NCBI GenBank assembly: GCA_041659545.1
Contig: JBAZYB010000001.1
Span: forward strand, 62,001-126,000
Direction of reading: 5' to 3'
DNA length: 64,000 nt
DNA from: Hyphomicrobium_A sp041659545
GTDB lineage: Bacteria; Pseudomonadota; Alphaproteobacteria; Rhizobiales; Hyphomicrobiaceae
This document shows positions 10,001-18,619 of this stretch, in pieces (the stretch's first letter is position 1; every line of letters begins with the position of its first letter). The position numbers and the translations under genes are program-made. The notes below the pieces were generated by a model that saw only the letters and a program-made list of their open reading frames with translations, had not been told where the DNA came from and made no database searches.

Positions 10001-10118
10001 CGACGGGACGTACTTGTTCAAGCCGATGCAACGAATTTGGTGGACGCGAACGCAAGCTATACTCGACGCTCACGAGGCGGTTGCAGCGGCCCTGTCGCCA
10101 ATCGAGACGAACTCGTAA
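7092..10118 (+). CDS. Adenine-specific DNA methyltransferase (Eco57I/type IIG-like), restriction-modification
   Basis: This 1008-residue protein has an N-terminal region of ~300 residues with alpha/beta character. It is followed by an N6-adenine methylase domain: GAYYTPVPVVNFM (~res 320), SAM-binding motif I RILDPSCGSGAFL (~res 348) and catalytic motif IV GNPPWFEL (~res 452). The ~400-residue C-terminal part resembles a target-recognition region. This order is that of Eco57I-like methylases and single-chain type IIG enzymes. I see no clear PD-(D/E)XK site in its N-terminus, but one is present in the next gene, which starts one base after this stop. The GC content is visibly lower than in neighbouring genes, which suggests transfer. 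Confidence 0.87.
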   Translation: MQMSELLEALEYDKSPSFLSSDLLRSPSEHAHIFRRALKSFDLRGAYVVQGSPVKDRLVTVPVVYVAEAESIERADRIHRQVWNENIVPFLIVKLPTHLRLYSGFSFAHAPSQSDLLPPGKQAGVLEASIGLGDVLKRLAEFRASSIDDGTIWRVRGHQLQTEDKVDRRLLRNLRELGEWLHNEQHIARETAHAVIGKLVYLRYLRDRGILSNWRMEQLGIDPALLTSSSATKEALQDLVCRVDDWLNGSVFPVNFKALTVAQLRRVMSVFLGDETTGQQNFDFRAYDFAHIPIETLSIIYEQFLSIEDRQGEQGAYYTPVPVVNFMISELESQCPAKTGMRILDPSCGSGAFLVQCYRRLAESCYYNSAEKPKPSDLRRLLVDSIFGYDRDPDACRVTHLSLILAMLDYVDPPDLNRTPNFKLPGLEENIRTKDFFDVAAVESGSFEWIVGNPPWFELTNSRKQDRSALEWVEEHRSDPITENQVAEAFTWKVLKHLSSSGAVALLLPATTLFKKQRTFRRRFFAEVDLWFVANFSNLREVLFGRRARRAAAAFFYRPLLDGSRGKQSTTVFSPLLINQQIGGRNEPGHLSETWALVPDSTELQAVEHSETRDGDFLPWKSLMWGSALDCELIRRTERRFTSLEELASEHKLHVYQGVELRHHSANEPLDRHSELVGKLELVLPGKLDRIHSIPLSMLAPIESTRAYIRKGRSLPLVICQPPHIFVHATRSAAVFSDRHFVIPGRQIGISGNRQNEKLLRAVTAYLNSDFVRYHQFLCSPEWGVTLGRATLDALKRLPVPLMEATAIERLAQLQRRLAAAAKPSDMDDLEAELNSVVFSLLELTEADRVLVEDLVSIRMLARSGNVAPEHVRRPVGAELERYAAALRSTLNEFIENSVTSMTHKVDVFTASETGIVRVALAKPSDLGAVHDEGTFTSDQAAQVAGLEALLQREHGQWLYFDRNLVIVRDDGTYLFKPMQRIWWTRTQAILDAHEAVAAALSPIETNS

Positions 10119-10832
10119 ATGCCGGGGCGGTTCGCGCCAGCTTATCTTGCCACTGCACTCGTAAGAATCCACGAGTTGATAGCCCTTGGGTTTAGGCGGA
10201 TCAAGTCGAGAGACCTCCGTGAGACTCAGGAGGAAGGGATTACGGCCCTTCTCATCGCCGCCATTCGTGACCTGCTTGACTCTAACGATGCTCCGCACTG
10301 GGGGCGGCACTTCTCCGTGCACGAGGAGCTTCCTGTTACCAGCGAGTCGCTGCTCGGTCGAACTCGGCCACGAGTCGACATCGTTATGGAACTCGTGACC
10401 CATCGACCCAGGCCGCGTATTCCCTTTGAAGCGAAACGCCTTTACCGCGGTGATAGCGTTGCCGAATATGTCGGTCCCGACGGCCTTGGCCGCCTTATCC
10501 TTGCGACCTATCCGGCTCCCGTCGGTGCCTGCGGAATGATTGGCTATGTTCAGAATGGCACTAACGTGGAGTGGATCGAGCGAATTGAAGCAAAGCTTTG
10601 TCTCGTACGACGAGAGGTAGGCATTGTTGGGGTCGAGACTCCAGTCATGGTGTCAACGCCCCTATGTGTTGGACTCCCCGATACCCGGCGCACGATCCAC
10701 ACAAACGCTAGGGGAGAGCTACGCGTGTTTCATAACTTCTTGAACACCTGCTCAGACTTGAGCCCAGATCGGCTCCCCGAAGGCGAGTCGTCAAACGGTA
10801 TGGAACGACACCTACCGGAAACAAACCGATGA
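10119..10832 (+). CDS. PD-(D/E)XK-type nuclease-like protein paired with the methylase
   Basis: The ATG immediately follows the methylase TAA, so the two genes are certainly co-transcribed and probably coupled. The 237-residue product is not a family I can name. Its middle reads RPRVDIVMEL (~res 88) and then IPFEAKRLYRG (~res 105), the spaced Asp ... Glu-X-Lys arrangement of PD-(D/E)XK nucleases. The upstream helix LIAAIRDLLD fits the usual fold start. I infer that it is the restriction subunit of the methylase upstream. It could instead be a regulatory or specificity partner. Its stop is two bases from the end of the convergent phosphorylase gene. Confidence 0.6.
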   Translation: MPGRFAPAYLATALVRIHELIALGFRRIKSRDLRETQEEGITALLIAAIRDLLDSNDAPHWGRHFSVHEELPVTSESLLGRTRPRVDIVMELVTHRPRPRIPFEAKRLYRGDSVAEYVGPDGLGRLILATYPAPVGACGMIGYVQNGTNVEWIERIEAKLCLVRREVGIVGVETPVMVSTPLCVGLPDTRRTIHTNARGELRVFHNFLNTCSDLSPDRLPEGESSNGMERHLPETNR

Positions 10833-10833
10833 G

Positions 10834-12549
10834 CTAGTCGAAGACAGCAGTCTTCGCGATTTCAAGACAGAAAGCACAGGCCTTCTGCGCTGCTAGGGCC
10901 TGAGCCTTGTCATCCTTTCCAAATCCCCAGTCGCAGATTGCTTTCGTCATCAACCAGTGGGTCTGATGACGATGGCTGGCGGAAGCCAATCCGACGCCTT
11001 CCATCTCGCCACCCAGGGCCTCTGGGAACCGGTGCTTGAGCTCATCGACGAAATCCTTGTCATTGACAAGCTTGCATCCCGACAGGACCGAACCAAAGTG
11101 GACGTCTGAACGCCCGGCGCCGGCCACGCGGGCCCTCGACAGAAGCTCGACTGAAGGTCCGAGCTTCGAACCCCGCTCATGGTAGGTCCCTGGCGAGAGT
11201 TTAACCGTTTCGTAGTCAATGAGCGCCGTGGCGACCAATACATCGCCGAGCTTCTGGTCATCAGGCTTGATGCCAAAGGCAATGCCTGGCATCAGCACAA
11301 AAACGGGATCGAACTTGCGAATCACCTCATCCGCCGTCAAGATGCTCGCCCCAGAACTCAGGAGGCCCATTTCGCAACGGACGACATAGAGGTCGCGTCC
11401 CCCATACAGCCCAAGGCGCCAAGCCGCAAGATTCCGTATGCGCACCGGCTCCATCGAAAGCCCTTCCGCTTGGGCCACATCCCGCAACGCCGTCCATTCA
11501 CGATCGGTGGCGACCATGATTACCGCCACTTTTCCTGATGGCTTCGCTGCTGAGACCGGTGCCGCGTCGCCGGGGAGACCTCTCAATGACAACTCATTCG
11601 CAAACTCGGCAAGTTGATCGTAGGATAAAGTTTCAATCTGGCGCTTCTGAGCCCTGCTTGCTCGTCTACCGATCTCGGCGGTGAGGCTTCCGACTCGAGG
11701 TTCGCGTCCCAGCGTGGCCCCCACATTTCCCATGGACCGCAACAGCTGATCCCATGCTTCAACGAAGATGGCGTGACTAGCTGTGGCATGGTCTTCTGCC
11801 GCCTTATGAACGAATGAGATCATCCGGGGCTTCGTTGCGCACTCCATGTTTGCCATTCGAAGAAATGCAAAGAAGACTCTGATGTCGTAGAGAGGGAAAC
11901 AAGTGGAGATGTCGTCGTACATCGCCAACCCTGGAAAGCCAGTTAGTATCTCGGCACCACACTCCTGTAGGTAGTGCTTTGTATACGCCGTTGAGATCAA
12001 GCGGCGCGTGTGTTCTAGTGCGAGTGCATCGGTTGTGTGTCCGGCGAAAAGAGAACCCGTGATGGCCCGTCCCTCCCTAGCGGCTAGTCCGTCTCCGACC
12101 AGCTTTCGCACAGAGTCCGGAACGGAGCTATTGGCCTCAATCATCGAAAGCTGGCTTGAGAGGAAGCCGGTTGCTCCCCCGGAGGTCTTGAACCCAGGTT
12201 CGACGGAGGGTTGGGGCTCACCCTGCTTCGGGAAATAGAATGGGTATCGCGCCACGTCGTGGGCGTAGATTCGCTGTCGGCTGACAAGGAACTCGGAGCC
12301 AGAAACATGGTCCGTGGCCGGCACAAGAAGCCCGTTTTTCACGAGGCTGACAATGACAGTCTTTGACTGTCCGAGAAACTCGCCGCTTTCCCAAAGGTGA
12401 GAATAGCTGCAGAACACTCTACCGGGCGTGAGGACGCAAGCCGCAAACATAGCTCGAAGTAAATCGAGAGCTTGAGGGTTGCAGCGTACGGACGCTCGTA
12501 ACTCCCTGTCGAGGAGGTGCAGGTAGGTATTCCGAGGCTGCCCAATCAT
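10834..12549 (-). CDS. Fusion of an unknown N-terminal region to a nucleoside phosphorylase/MTA-SAH nucleosidase-like domain
   Basis: I chose the ATG at 12549, which overlaps the stop of the upstream FAD gene by one base (TGATG), giving 571 residues. Residues ~1-335 match nothing I recognise; they are largely helical and contain a possible winged-helix stretch. Residues ~345-570 are a PNP/MTAN-type phosphorylase domain: VAVIMVATDREWTAL, LMPGIAFGIKPDDQKLGDVL, the substrate motif GGEMEGVGLA and KAICDWGF with the catalytic-type Asp. Stand-alone enzymes of this fold cleave nucleosides in salvage. Large fusions such as this one occur in conflict systems as putative nucleotide-acting effectors. A defence role is inference from the fusion and the neighbouring restriction genes. 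Confidence 0.72.
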   Translation of the reverse strand: MIGQPRNTYLHLLDRELRASVRCNPQALDLLRAMFAACVLTPGRVFCSYSHLWESGEFLGQSKTVIVSLVKNGLLVPATDHVSGSEFLVSRQRIYAHDVARYPFYFPKQGEPQPSVEPGFKTSGGATGFLSSQLSMIEANSSVPDSVRKLVGDGLAAREGRAITGSLFAGHTTDALALEHTRRLISTAYTKHYLQECGAEILTGFPGLAMYDDISTCFPLYDIRVFFAFLRMANMECATKPRMISFVHKAAEDHATASHAIFVEAWDQLLRSMGNVGATLGREPRVGSLTAEIGRRASRAQKRQIETLSYDQLAEFANELSLRGLPGDAAPVSAAKPSGKVAVIMVATDREWTALRDVAQAEGLSMEPVRIRNLAAWRLGLYGGRDLYVVRCEMGLLSSGASILTADEVIRKFDPVFVLMPGIAFGIKPDDQKLGDVLVATALIDYETVKLSPGTYHERGSKLGPSVELLSRARVAGAGRSDVHFGSVLSGCKLVNDKDFVDELKHRFPEALGGEMEGVGLASASHRHQTHWLMTKAICDWGFGKDDKAQALAAQKACAFCLEIAKTAVFD

Positions 12550-14399
12550 CAATCCAGCGTGAGTCCCAGCTGCGTGGGGATCAGATCGGCTCGGTCGCCT
12601 GGTAACGTATCCGTCAACAGTGCCACGAGGTCTTCTCGCCGAATCTGGAAAGCATGCACCTCTGGTTCGAACTTGACCTCGGTGGGAGAGACTGGTTTGA
12701 TGTCGTCAGCCCTTGTGCCTACAGAGAAAAATCGAATCGGCTTGCGCAAGCGTCGCGCTCTGACGACCTCAAACAGCACGCCATCTGAGACTGGGCCAAA
12801 GACCCACAACTCGTCAGAGATGGAAACGAGCTGATTGTTTCCCTGACGAACCAGATTTCGATCAACGCGGTCGCCCAAGAAATACTCAAACACTCGAAAG
12901 GGGTTGAGCGGAAGGTAGCCCTCGCGAATCGCAAATTCGCAAATCGCGTCGCGGCAATAGAAATAGGCCTTCGATTGGGCCGTAAACACGACAGGCATTG
13001 GCAGGCTGGGGCTGTGCTTCACGAAACGAGGAAGCTCTCGTGAAGATGCGGAATGGTCGTAGAGTGCACTAGCGACGTAGTGACCACTCACGAACGCGGC
13101 CGTGAGTCCGCGAAACAGGCCGGCCGCATCCCCGGCAACCCAAATATCCTGAGAATTAACCTTCAGGGACTCGTTTATATCCGGGTAGTAGCCAACACCC
13201 TCGATGCAAGGGCCAAATACCTGCGTTTCGCCAAGCAAAGACGGATCGACCAGGTCAAGGATCTTTTCCCTGAAATAGCAGTCCAAGGATTCCCCAAGGA
13301 ACGTGCTTGGCCGTGCGCCACCGATGTAACTCTCAGCCGATACGCTGAATGGCATCGAGTGACCGTTCACGACGTTCCAAATCTCCCGCTCAAGCGCACC
13401 ACCAGGTGGTGCAGCGATTCGCAAATTCACGCCGATATTCGAACGTCCAGATTTAGCCCCGTCAGCGCGGCCGGAGAAGGATAAACAATCCCGCCAAGCA
13501 GTCTGGACCACCTCTCCGTCTCGACAAGTGCAGAACGTTCGCCACTCGCCATGCTTGAGATCTGCTGGGCTGATCAATTTCACATCAAGCGACGGGTGCG
13601 TCGCGAACATGAATGACGCAGCTTGTTGTTCGAGGCGAATTCCTATCTCATGGCGCCGGAATACCATGGGAAGGTCAGGCAGCATTCTGGCGAAATCTCG
13701 TGCGCCGAACCGACCGGTAGCCATCAGGACATGGCGAGCACTAATGGCCTTTAGACCCTCTGGGGTTTCGATCGACAGCCGATAACCTTCGTCCTGCGCT
13801 CTAATCCCAACGACGTCATGGCGGGTCCTGAGAGCCTTTCCAATGCGGGAGGATAGGGCCTTTCCAATCCGCTCTCTGTTCTCAAAAGGCAGATAGTTTG
13901 AGGGGTAACTCTTGAGGAAATCCCCAGCGGGTTGGCGATTGTCTTCAAACGCTTCGGGAAAAGGTGGGACGATCATTCCTTCCGCCGTCAGCAAGGCAGC
14001 GATCCAATCGTACGCTCCGCGCACCCGAGCTTGCTCGGACAAGCTCCATAGCTGAGTCGCTGACGGAAAGAAGGAAAACTTTCCGTCGGAATACAACCCC
14101 GCGCCCCCGACGCCACTCACCAGTGATCGCGGATCATCCCTGCGCCGCTCTTCAGCACCTGAACCAGAATCGAGGACAACAAACTCAATGTCCCGGGCCG
14201 AAAAGAATGCACCCGCGGCCAAACCGGCGGGCCCCGCGCCGATCACGGCAACATCGACATGTTCCGATACCGCGGGAGGAGGTCTGCGTACTGGGGATCC
14301 CATCTTCGACAAACTACCACAGCCGTACTGATGCTCATCTAACTCCTTAGCCGTGCGGTGTTTAGGTCCAGGGCGAATCGGTGACCAATAAAGGGGCAT
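12549..14399 (-). CDS. FAD/NAD(P)-dependent oxidoreductase, partner of the phosphorylase fusion
   Basis: The dinucleotide-binding Rossmann motif DVAVIGAGPAGLAAG lies ~48 residues after the chosen ATG at 14399. It is followed by GGAGLYSDGKFSFFPSAT and a late GDAAGLF second FAD motif (IWVAGDAAGLFRGL). The last ~130 residues are an added domain I do not recognise. The frame stays open to a GTG at 14675, but that extension is the decayed tail of a xanthine-dehydrogenase gene, so I reject it. The ATG at 14399 has a GAGG ~9 bases upstream, and 14303 is an alternative. The substrate is unknown. The 1-bp overlap with the downstream phosphorylase fusion implies a two-protein system. Confidence 0.78.
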   Translation of the reverse strand: MPLYWSPIRPGPKHRTAKELDEHQYGCGSLSKMGSPVRRPPPAVSEHVDVAVIGAGPAGLAAGAFFSARDIEFVVLDSGSGAEERRRDDPRSLVSGVGGAGLYSDGKFSFFPSATQLWSLSEQARVRGAYDWIAALLTAEGMIVPPFPEAFEDNRQPAGDFLKSYPSNYLPFENRERIGKALSSRIGKALRTRHDVVGIRAQDEGYRLSIETPEGLKAISARHVLMATGRFGARDFARMLPDLPMVFRRHEIGIRLEQQAASFMFATHPSLDVKLISPADLKHGEWRTFCTCRDGEVVQTAWRDCLSFSGRADGAKSGRSNIGVNLRIAAPPGGALEREIWNVVNGHSMPFSVSAESYIGGARPSTFLGESLDCYFREKILDLVDPSLLGETQVFGPCIEGVGYYPDINESLKVNSQDIWVAGDAAGLFRGLTAAFVSGHYVASALYDHSASSRELPRFVKHSPSLPMPVVFTAQSKAYFYCRDAICEFAIREGYLPLNPFRVFEYFLGDRVDRNLVRQGNNQLVSISDELWVFGPVSDGVLFEVVRARRLRKPIRFFSVGTRADDIKPVSPTEVKFEPEVHAFQIRREDLVALLTDTLPGDRADLIPTQLGLTLD

Positions 14400-14795
14400 C
14401 CTTCTCATCCTCACCCCTGTCGCGTCAAAAACCGCGTTCGCAACCGCCGCCAGCATCGGTTTGCACACCGTCTCGCCCGTTTCGTAGTGCTGCAAGTCAG
14501 GTCGATTCGGGTTCGGATCGCCGCTCCCGATCACCACGTCAATTCGCTCCGGCGTGTCCTCGTGCCGCAGGGTCACCTTCTCGGCGTCGAACTTCACCTC
14601 TTCATGCAGCGCGCGGCTGAGGCCGTAGAGCGTGCCGGCTTCGACGACGCGGATCAGCGCTTCGGGGTTGATCACCAGGCCGCAGTCGTGGGCGACGACG
14701 ATGCGCTTGGCTTAGATGCGGCCGGTCTTCTTGTCCTCCATGTCGCAGATGGTGTCGGTCGCGTCGGCCTGCGTCCGTCTGGCTACGATGTTTCT
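14400..14795 (-). pseudogene. Decayed 3' fragment of a xanthine dehydrogenase-family gene
   Basis: The translation matches the C-terminal ~125 residues of the intact gene at 16232-18619, including INPEALIRVVEAGTLYGLS, RALHEEVKFDAEKVT and KPMLAAVANAVFDATG. Three lesions mark it as dead. The Trp codon of the RIWAKRIVV motif is TAA (14713-14715 region), nine codons (SVDWMTHPT) are missing, and the protein is cut at the C-terminus where the oxidoreductase begins. DNA identity is clearly below 100%, so it is an old paralogue or a different recombined copy and not a recent duplication. It marks a junction of the island. Confidence 0.82.
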
Positions 14796-14826
14796 TGTGG
14801 CGCCACACAGATCAAAGAACGAACGA

Positions 14827-16182
14827 CTACTTCGCAGCCGCTCTCCTGTCGGGCGTCGCTAGCACTACTCTCTGATCGTTTCTGGCATCTCTGTCGCCCC
14901 AGATACCGTCACCGACATCTTTGATGGGCTGAATGTCGGACACGAATGCCACCCGGTTGGGGCATGCGCGGTTGACGGTCGCTGCCATGCCGACGTTGGC
15001 GACTTGATTCGGAGACAAGACCCCCAACTCTTCTTCTTCGTACCACATTTCGTCGTTCTGGCCTGCGAGCAGGGCCATGGCAATCTTGGCGGTTGGAGCT
15101 GCGTTGGGGCCACCATTCCTCACAAGCACTGACATCGCGTAGGAACAGGTGGACGGGGTGGGCTGCCGATAAGTGGCAGAAGCCTCCGCATTAACGTAAT
15201 CGAAGTCTCCAGCCGCGACCAAGATTGGTTCGTCATTCTCGAATCGAGGCCGTCCAGCGATATCTAGAACAGGGAATCGCGACTGACCAGGGAAAGTGAC
15301 GATCCGGGCGCTTGCGCCTGGAACACCAAAGTTGGTCTGGTGGAGCGTCGCGCATGTGCCACGCGTGGGCCGATCGACAGAGGTGAACTTGGCCAGCCTG
15401 CCAGACTGGCGCAAGTCTTGATAGAGCCAATATCGAGGCCACATGTCCACACATTCCTGCGTCCCGGCACCCAACAGTGCAGTGTTGGTGAGACCAGCGA
15501 GCAGTCGATTCAGGTTGGCATCGTGTGGTGGCAGATCCGATCGCCAACGCCCGGCCAGCGCGTGTAGCTCGCTCAGCGACTCCCGCAATGCCTTCTGAGT
15601 CTTAACCGGACGTCGTGCTGGATGGTCCGGGCTACCGGGCCACGCGTCATCGAACATGTGCCCGTGACGCGTCCCTCCATATCCGCTATGGGACCAAGAA
15701 TCCTGTTGGCAATGAAAGTACACGCCGACGGCCACGAGAGCCTCTATTCGAAGTCGGGAATCGGTTGCTTGAGCCTTCGCGCGGTCAATGGACTGGGCTG
15801 CTTGCCTCTTCAGATCATCAAGCTGCCCTAGGACGTCCTTGTTTCGCTCGTCCGATCTTGCTGCCGCCTGGTCGTCAGATCGACTAAAGCAATGGAAGTA
15901 GTAATTCTTTTCCGCCTGGTGTTGGCTGTACTGCAGCGTGTTCCGTTCAAGTCCAGCGACCGTGGGCTTGTTCATATCGACGGCAAGATCAGCACCCGCA
16001 ATCCACAACGCGTCATCGATTTCCCAGTCTGAGGCCAACGCTAACGCGGCTTGCGTTGTGTGGTGAATCTCATTGTGAAAACCCTGAACTATTGGGTCAC
16101 CGGCCACGACCAAGCAGATGCTCGCGAGGATGACGACGGCACGGACGCCGACAAGTCTCTTGACAGACATTCGAACCTCCAC
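14827..16182 (-). CDS. Secreted zinc phospholipase C/S1-P1-fold-like hydrolase (tentative)
   Basis: This 451-residue protein has a signal peptide of ~28 residues ending near VVAGDP. Its N-terminal half contains GFHNEIHHTTQAAL and later VYFHCQQDSWSHSGYG. Such spaced His/Asp motifs resemble the zinc sites of phospholipase C and S1/P1-like all-helical hydrolases, and of the uncharacterised DUF6765-type proteins. The C-terminal ~150 residues are beta-rich with YAMSVLVRNGGPNAA, suggestive of an Ig-like binding domain. It lies between the intact and decayed Mo-hydroxylase sequences, so it was probably brought in by the same rearrangement. The family call is tentative. Confidence 0.5.
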   Translation of the reverse strand: MEVRMSVKRLVGVRAVVILASICLVVAGDPIVQGFHNEIHHTTQAALALASDWEIDDALWIAGADLAVDMNKPTVAGLERNTLQYSQHQAEKNYYFHCFSRSDDQAAARSDERNKDVLGQLDDLKRQAAQSIDRAKAQATDSRLRIEALVAVGVYFHCQQDSWSHSGYGGTRHGHMFDDAWPGSPDHPARRPVKTQKALRESLSELHALAGRWRSDLPPHDANLNRLLAGLTNTALLGAGTQECVDMWPRYWLYQDLRQSGRLAKFTSVDRPTRGTCATLHQTNFGVPGASARIVTFPGQSRFPVLDIAGRPRFENDEPILVAAGDFDYVNAEASATYRQPTPSTCSYAMSVLVRNGGPNAAPTAKIAMALLAGQNDEMWYEEEELGVLSPNQVANVGMAATVNRACPNRVAFVSDIQPIKDVGDGIWGDRDARNDQRVVLATPDRRAAAK

Positions 16183-16231
16183 GATTACCTGTATGGACGG
16201 CCGACAGAACAGATCTCTCAGCCCCGCTCCC

Positions 16232-18619
16232 TTAACGACGCAGAATCGGAAGCGAAGCGGTCACCGGTCGTGCGGTCTCGGCTCCCGCAAACGGCGTTTG
16301 AGCAGTGCGAAATGGGACACTCCTGAATCGAAGCCCCGTCGCATCAAACACCGCGTTCGCCACCGCCGCCAGCATCGGCTTTACCATCGTCTCGCCCGCC
16401 CCGTAGTGCCGCAGGTCAGGGCGATTCGGGTGCGGGTCGCCGTTCACGATCACCACGTCAATCCGCTCCGGCGTGTCCTCGTGCCGCAGCGTCGGGTGCG
16501 TCATCCAGTCCACGCTCGTCACCTTCTCGGCGTCGAACTTCACCTCTTCATGCAGCGCGCGGCTGAGGCCGTAGAGCGTGCCGGCTTCGACGACGCGGAT
16601 TAGCGCCTCGGGGTTGATCACCAAACCGCAGTCGTGGGCCACGACGATGCGCTTGGCCCAGATGCGGCCGGTCTTCTTGTTGACCTCCACCTCGACGATG
16701 GTAGCGACGACGGTCTGGCTGCGGTAAGCGTAGGCGATGCCGCGGCCGGTGAGGATGTCGTCCGCCTTCGCTAAAGCTACGGCGGACTGCGGCGACGGCC
16801 GCGAAATCCATCCGAAGTTCGCGGCCGCCGCCTTGATGCAGGCGATGGAGCGCGCGCGCTTGAAGCCGCTGTCGTCCTGCGTGCTCGCCTGCAGCATCCG
16901 TAAGCGGAACTCGACGGGATCGGCCTTTGCCTTCGCCGCGAGCTCGTCGATGAACGACTCGAGCGCGAACTGGACCTGCGGACCATCGGGGTCGCGCAGG
17001 TTGCCCGTGCGAAGCGGCGTCTCGAACGGCATCGGCAACGGCACCACCCTCGTCGTCTGGCGGCGATTGGGGATGACGTACATATCCGACGGCAGCGAAG
17101 CGCGGCCCTGGGAGATAGGGCTCTTGCGCGTGCCCATCAACTGGGAGATCAGCACCGTCTCGTGCTCGTTGTAGCCAAGATGATTATGATCCGCCGCGCA
17201 CGCGTCGTAATGCAGCGCGACGACATTGCCCTGCGGGTCGAGACCGCCGCGCATCTTGAAGGCATAGGCCGGACCCTTGGTGTCCCACGCCGTTTCTTCC
17301 TGGCGCATCCACTGCATGCGCACCGGCCGGCCGATCTCCTTCGCAATATACGCCGCCTCAAACCCCGCATCGTCCGCCGCGGTGCGGCCGTAGCCCTGCG
17401 GGCCGTCCATCCAGATCACACGCACGCGGTCGCGCGGCATTTTCAGGAACTCGGCCACGCCGTTGCGCATGCCGTACGACTTCATGTCGTTGGTGTAGAT
17501 GGTCATCTGGCCGTTCGACGGATCCGCCATCGCATGCGCGGGGCCAAACGCGGTGTGACCCTGGAACGGCACGTCGTATTCCGCCTCGATCACCGTGGCA
17601 GCGCTCGCGAACGCGGCGTCGACGTTTCCGGTTTCGATCGGCCTGCCGGTCGACGATGGGGCGGCGGAGCGCATGTAAGTGAACAGGTTGTCGGAAGTGG
17701 GGAAGGGCGCCGTGGCCGGCTTCTTCCACTCCGCCTTGAGCTGCCGCGCCGCGCGAATGGCGTTCTCCTCACGCTCGCACACCACCGCGACGTAGTTGCC
17801 CTTGCTCACCACCTTGACGAAGCCGGGGATGCCCTTCACCGACGATTCGTCGATGCTGACCAGCGTCGCGCCCGCCACCGGCGGCTTCACGTTGCGCGCG
17901 TGGACCATGCCGGGCAGCTTCACGTCCACCGCCCACTTCACGGTGCCGTCCACCTTGCCGGGGATGTCGTAGCGCTGCGGCGACTTACCGACGTTCTTCA
18001 TCTCCTGCACCGGCTTCAGCCTGGCAATGCCGGTGGTGGTGTCGGTGTTCTTACCGGTCAGCGTGACGTTGAAGCGCTTGCCGCCGATCAGATCGCCGTA
18101 GCTGATCGAGCCGGGCCCCGTGGTATTACCACCGCTCAGCGTGATGATGCCGTCGGAGACGACGAGCGTGGAGACGGGGACGCCGAGTTCCCTCGCGCCC
18201 ATCTCGAGCAACACGCGGCGGGCCTCCGCCGCCACGCGGCGCATGGGATAGCCATCGGTCTGCAGCGCATCGGATCCACCCGATCCACCCTGATCGACCG
18301 TGTTGTGCGTGCTGCCCATCACGCAACTGGTCTTGTCGTAAGCGATGTCGAGCTCGTCCGACATGATCTGCCGGAACGCCGTGCCGGTGCCCTGGCCCAG
18401 GTCGGTCTTGCCGACGAAGAAGGTGGCGGTGTTGTCGGCGCGGATGACGATCCAGGAGTCGAGTTGCAGGAAGTCAGGGTCGGGATAGGGACCGGGATTT
18501 TGGCCGCCCATAAAGGGCGGCCCTACGTGGGGCCCTACGAAGGCGAAAAGGGAGTCGTTGGCGGCCAGACCAACGACGAGCATGCCGGACGCTTTCAGGA
18601 AGTCGCGTCGGGAATTCAT
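16232..18619 (-). CDS. Molybdopterin-binding large subunit of an aldehyde/isoquinoline oxidoreductase (xanthine dehydrogenase family)
   Basis: The start at 18619 gives a 795-residue protein beginning MNSRRDFLKASG, a twin-arginine export signal, so the enzyme is periplasmic. Mo-hydroxylase motifs follow: FFVGKTDLGQGTGTAFRQ, GGSGGSDA, MDGPQGYGRTAADDAGFEAA and, near the C-terminus, YGAGETMVKPMLAAVANAV with the catalytic Glu of the GXGE motif. The sequence is of the IorB/aldehyde dehydrogenase type that binds the Mo-cytosine cofactor and works with a separate 2Fe-2S subunit. That subunit is encoded just upstream (4-bp overlap). No FAD subunit is present, as in isoquinoline 1-oxidoreductase. The substrate is unknown. 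Confidence 0.9.
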   Translation of the reverse strand: MNSRRDFLKASGMLVVGLAANDSLFAFVGPHVGPPFMGGQNPGPYPDPDFLQLDSWIVIRADNTATFFVGKTDLGQGTGTAFRQIMSDELDIAYDKTSCVMGSTHNTVDQGGSGGSDALQTDGYPMRRVAAEARRVLLEMGARELGVPVSTLVVSDGIITLSGGNTTGPGSISYGDLIGGKRFNVTLTGKNTDTTTGIARLKPVQEMKNVGKSPQRYDIPGKVDGTVKWAVDVKLPGMVHARNVKPPVAGATLVSIDESSVKGIPGFVKVVSKGNYVAVVCEREENAIRAARQLKAEWKKPATAPFPTSDNLFTYMRSAAPSSTGRPIETGNVDAAFASAATVIEAEYDVPFQGHTAFGPAHAMADPSNGQMTIYTNDMKSYGMRNGVAEFLKMPRDRVRVIWMDGPQGYGRTAADDAGFEAAYIAKEIGRPVRMQWMRQEETAWDTKGPAYAFKMRGGLDPQGNVVALHYDACAADHNHLGYNEHETVLISQLMGTRKSPISQGRASLPSDMYVIPNRRQTTRVVPLPMPFETPLRTGNLRDPDGPQVQFALESFIDELAAKAKADPVEFRLRMLQASTQDDSGFKRARSIACIKAAAANFGWISRPSPQSAVALAKADDILTGRGIAYAYRSQTVVATIVEVEVNKKTGRIWAKRIVVAHDCGLVINPEALIRVVEAGTLYGLSRALHEEVKFDAEKVTSVDWMTHPTLRHEDTPERIDVVIVNGDPHPNRPDLRHYGAGETMVKPMLAAVANAVFDATGLRFRSVPFRTAQTPFAGAETARPVTASLPILRR

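Noticed and set aside
12549..14675. 708-residue fusion of a dehydrogenase tail to the FAD oxidoreductase
   Set aside because: The first ~92 residues are a decayed copy of the neighbouring gene's 3' end with an upstream nonsense codon; the in-frame join is accidental.
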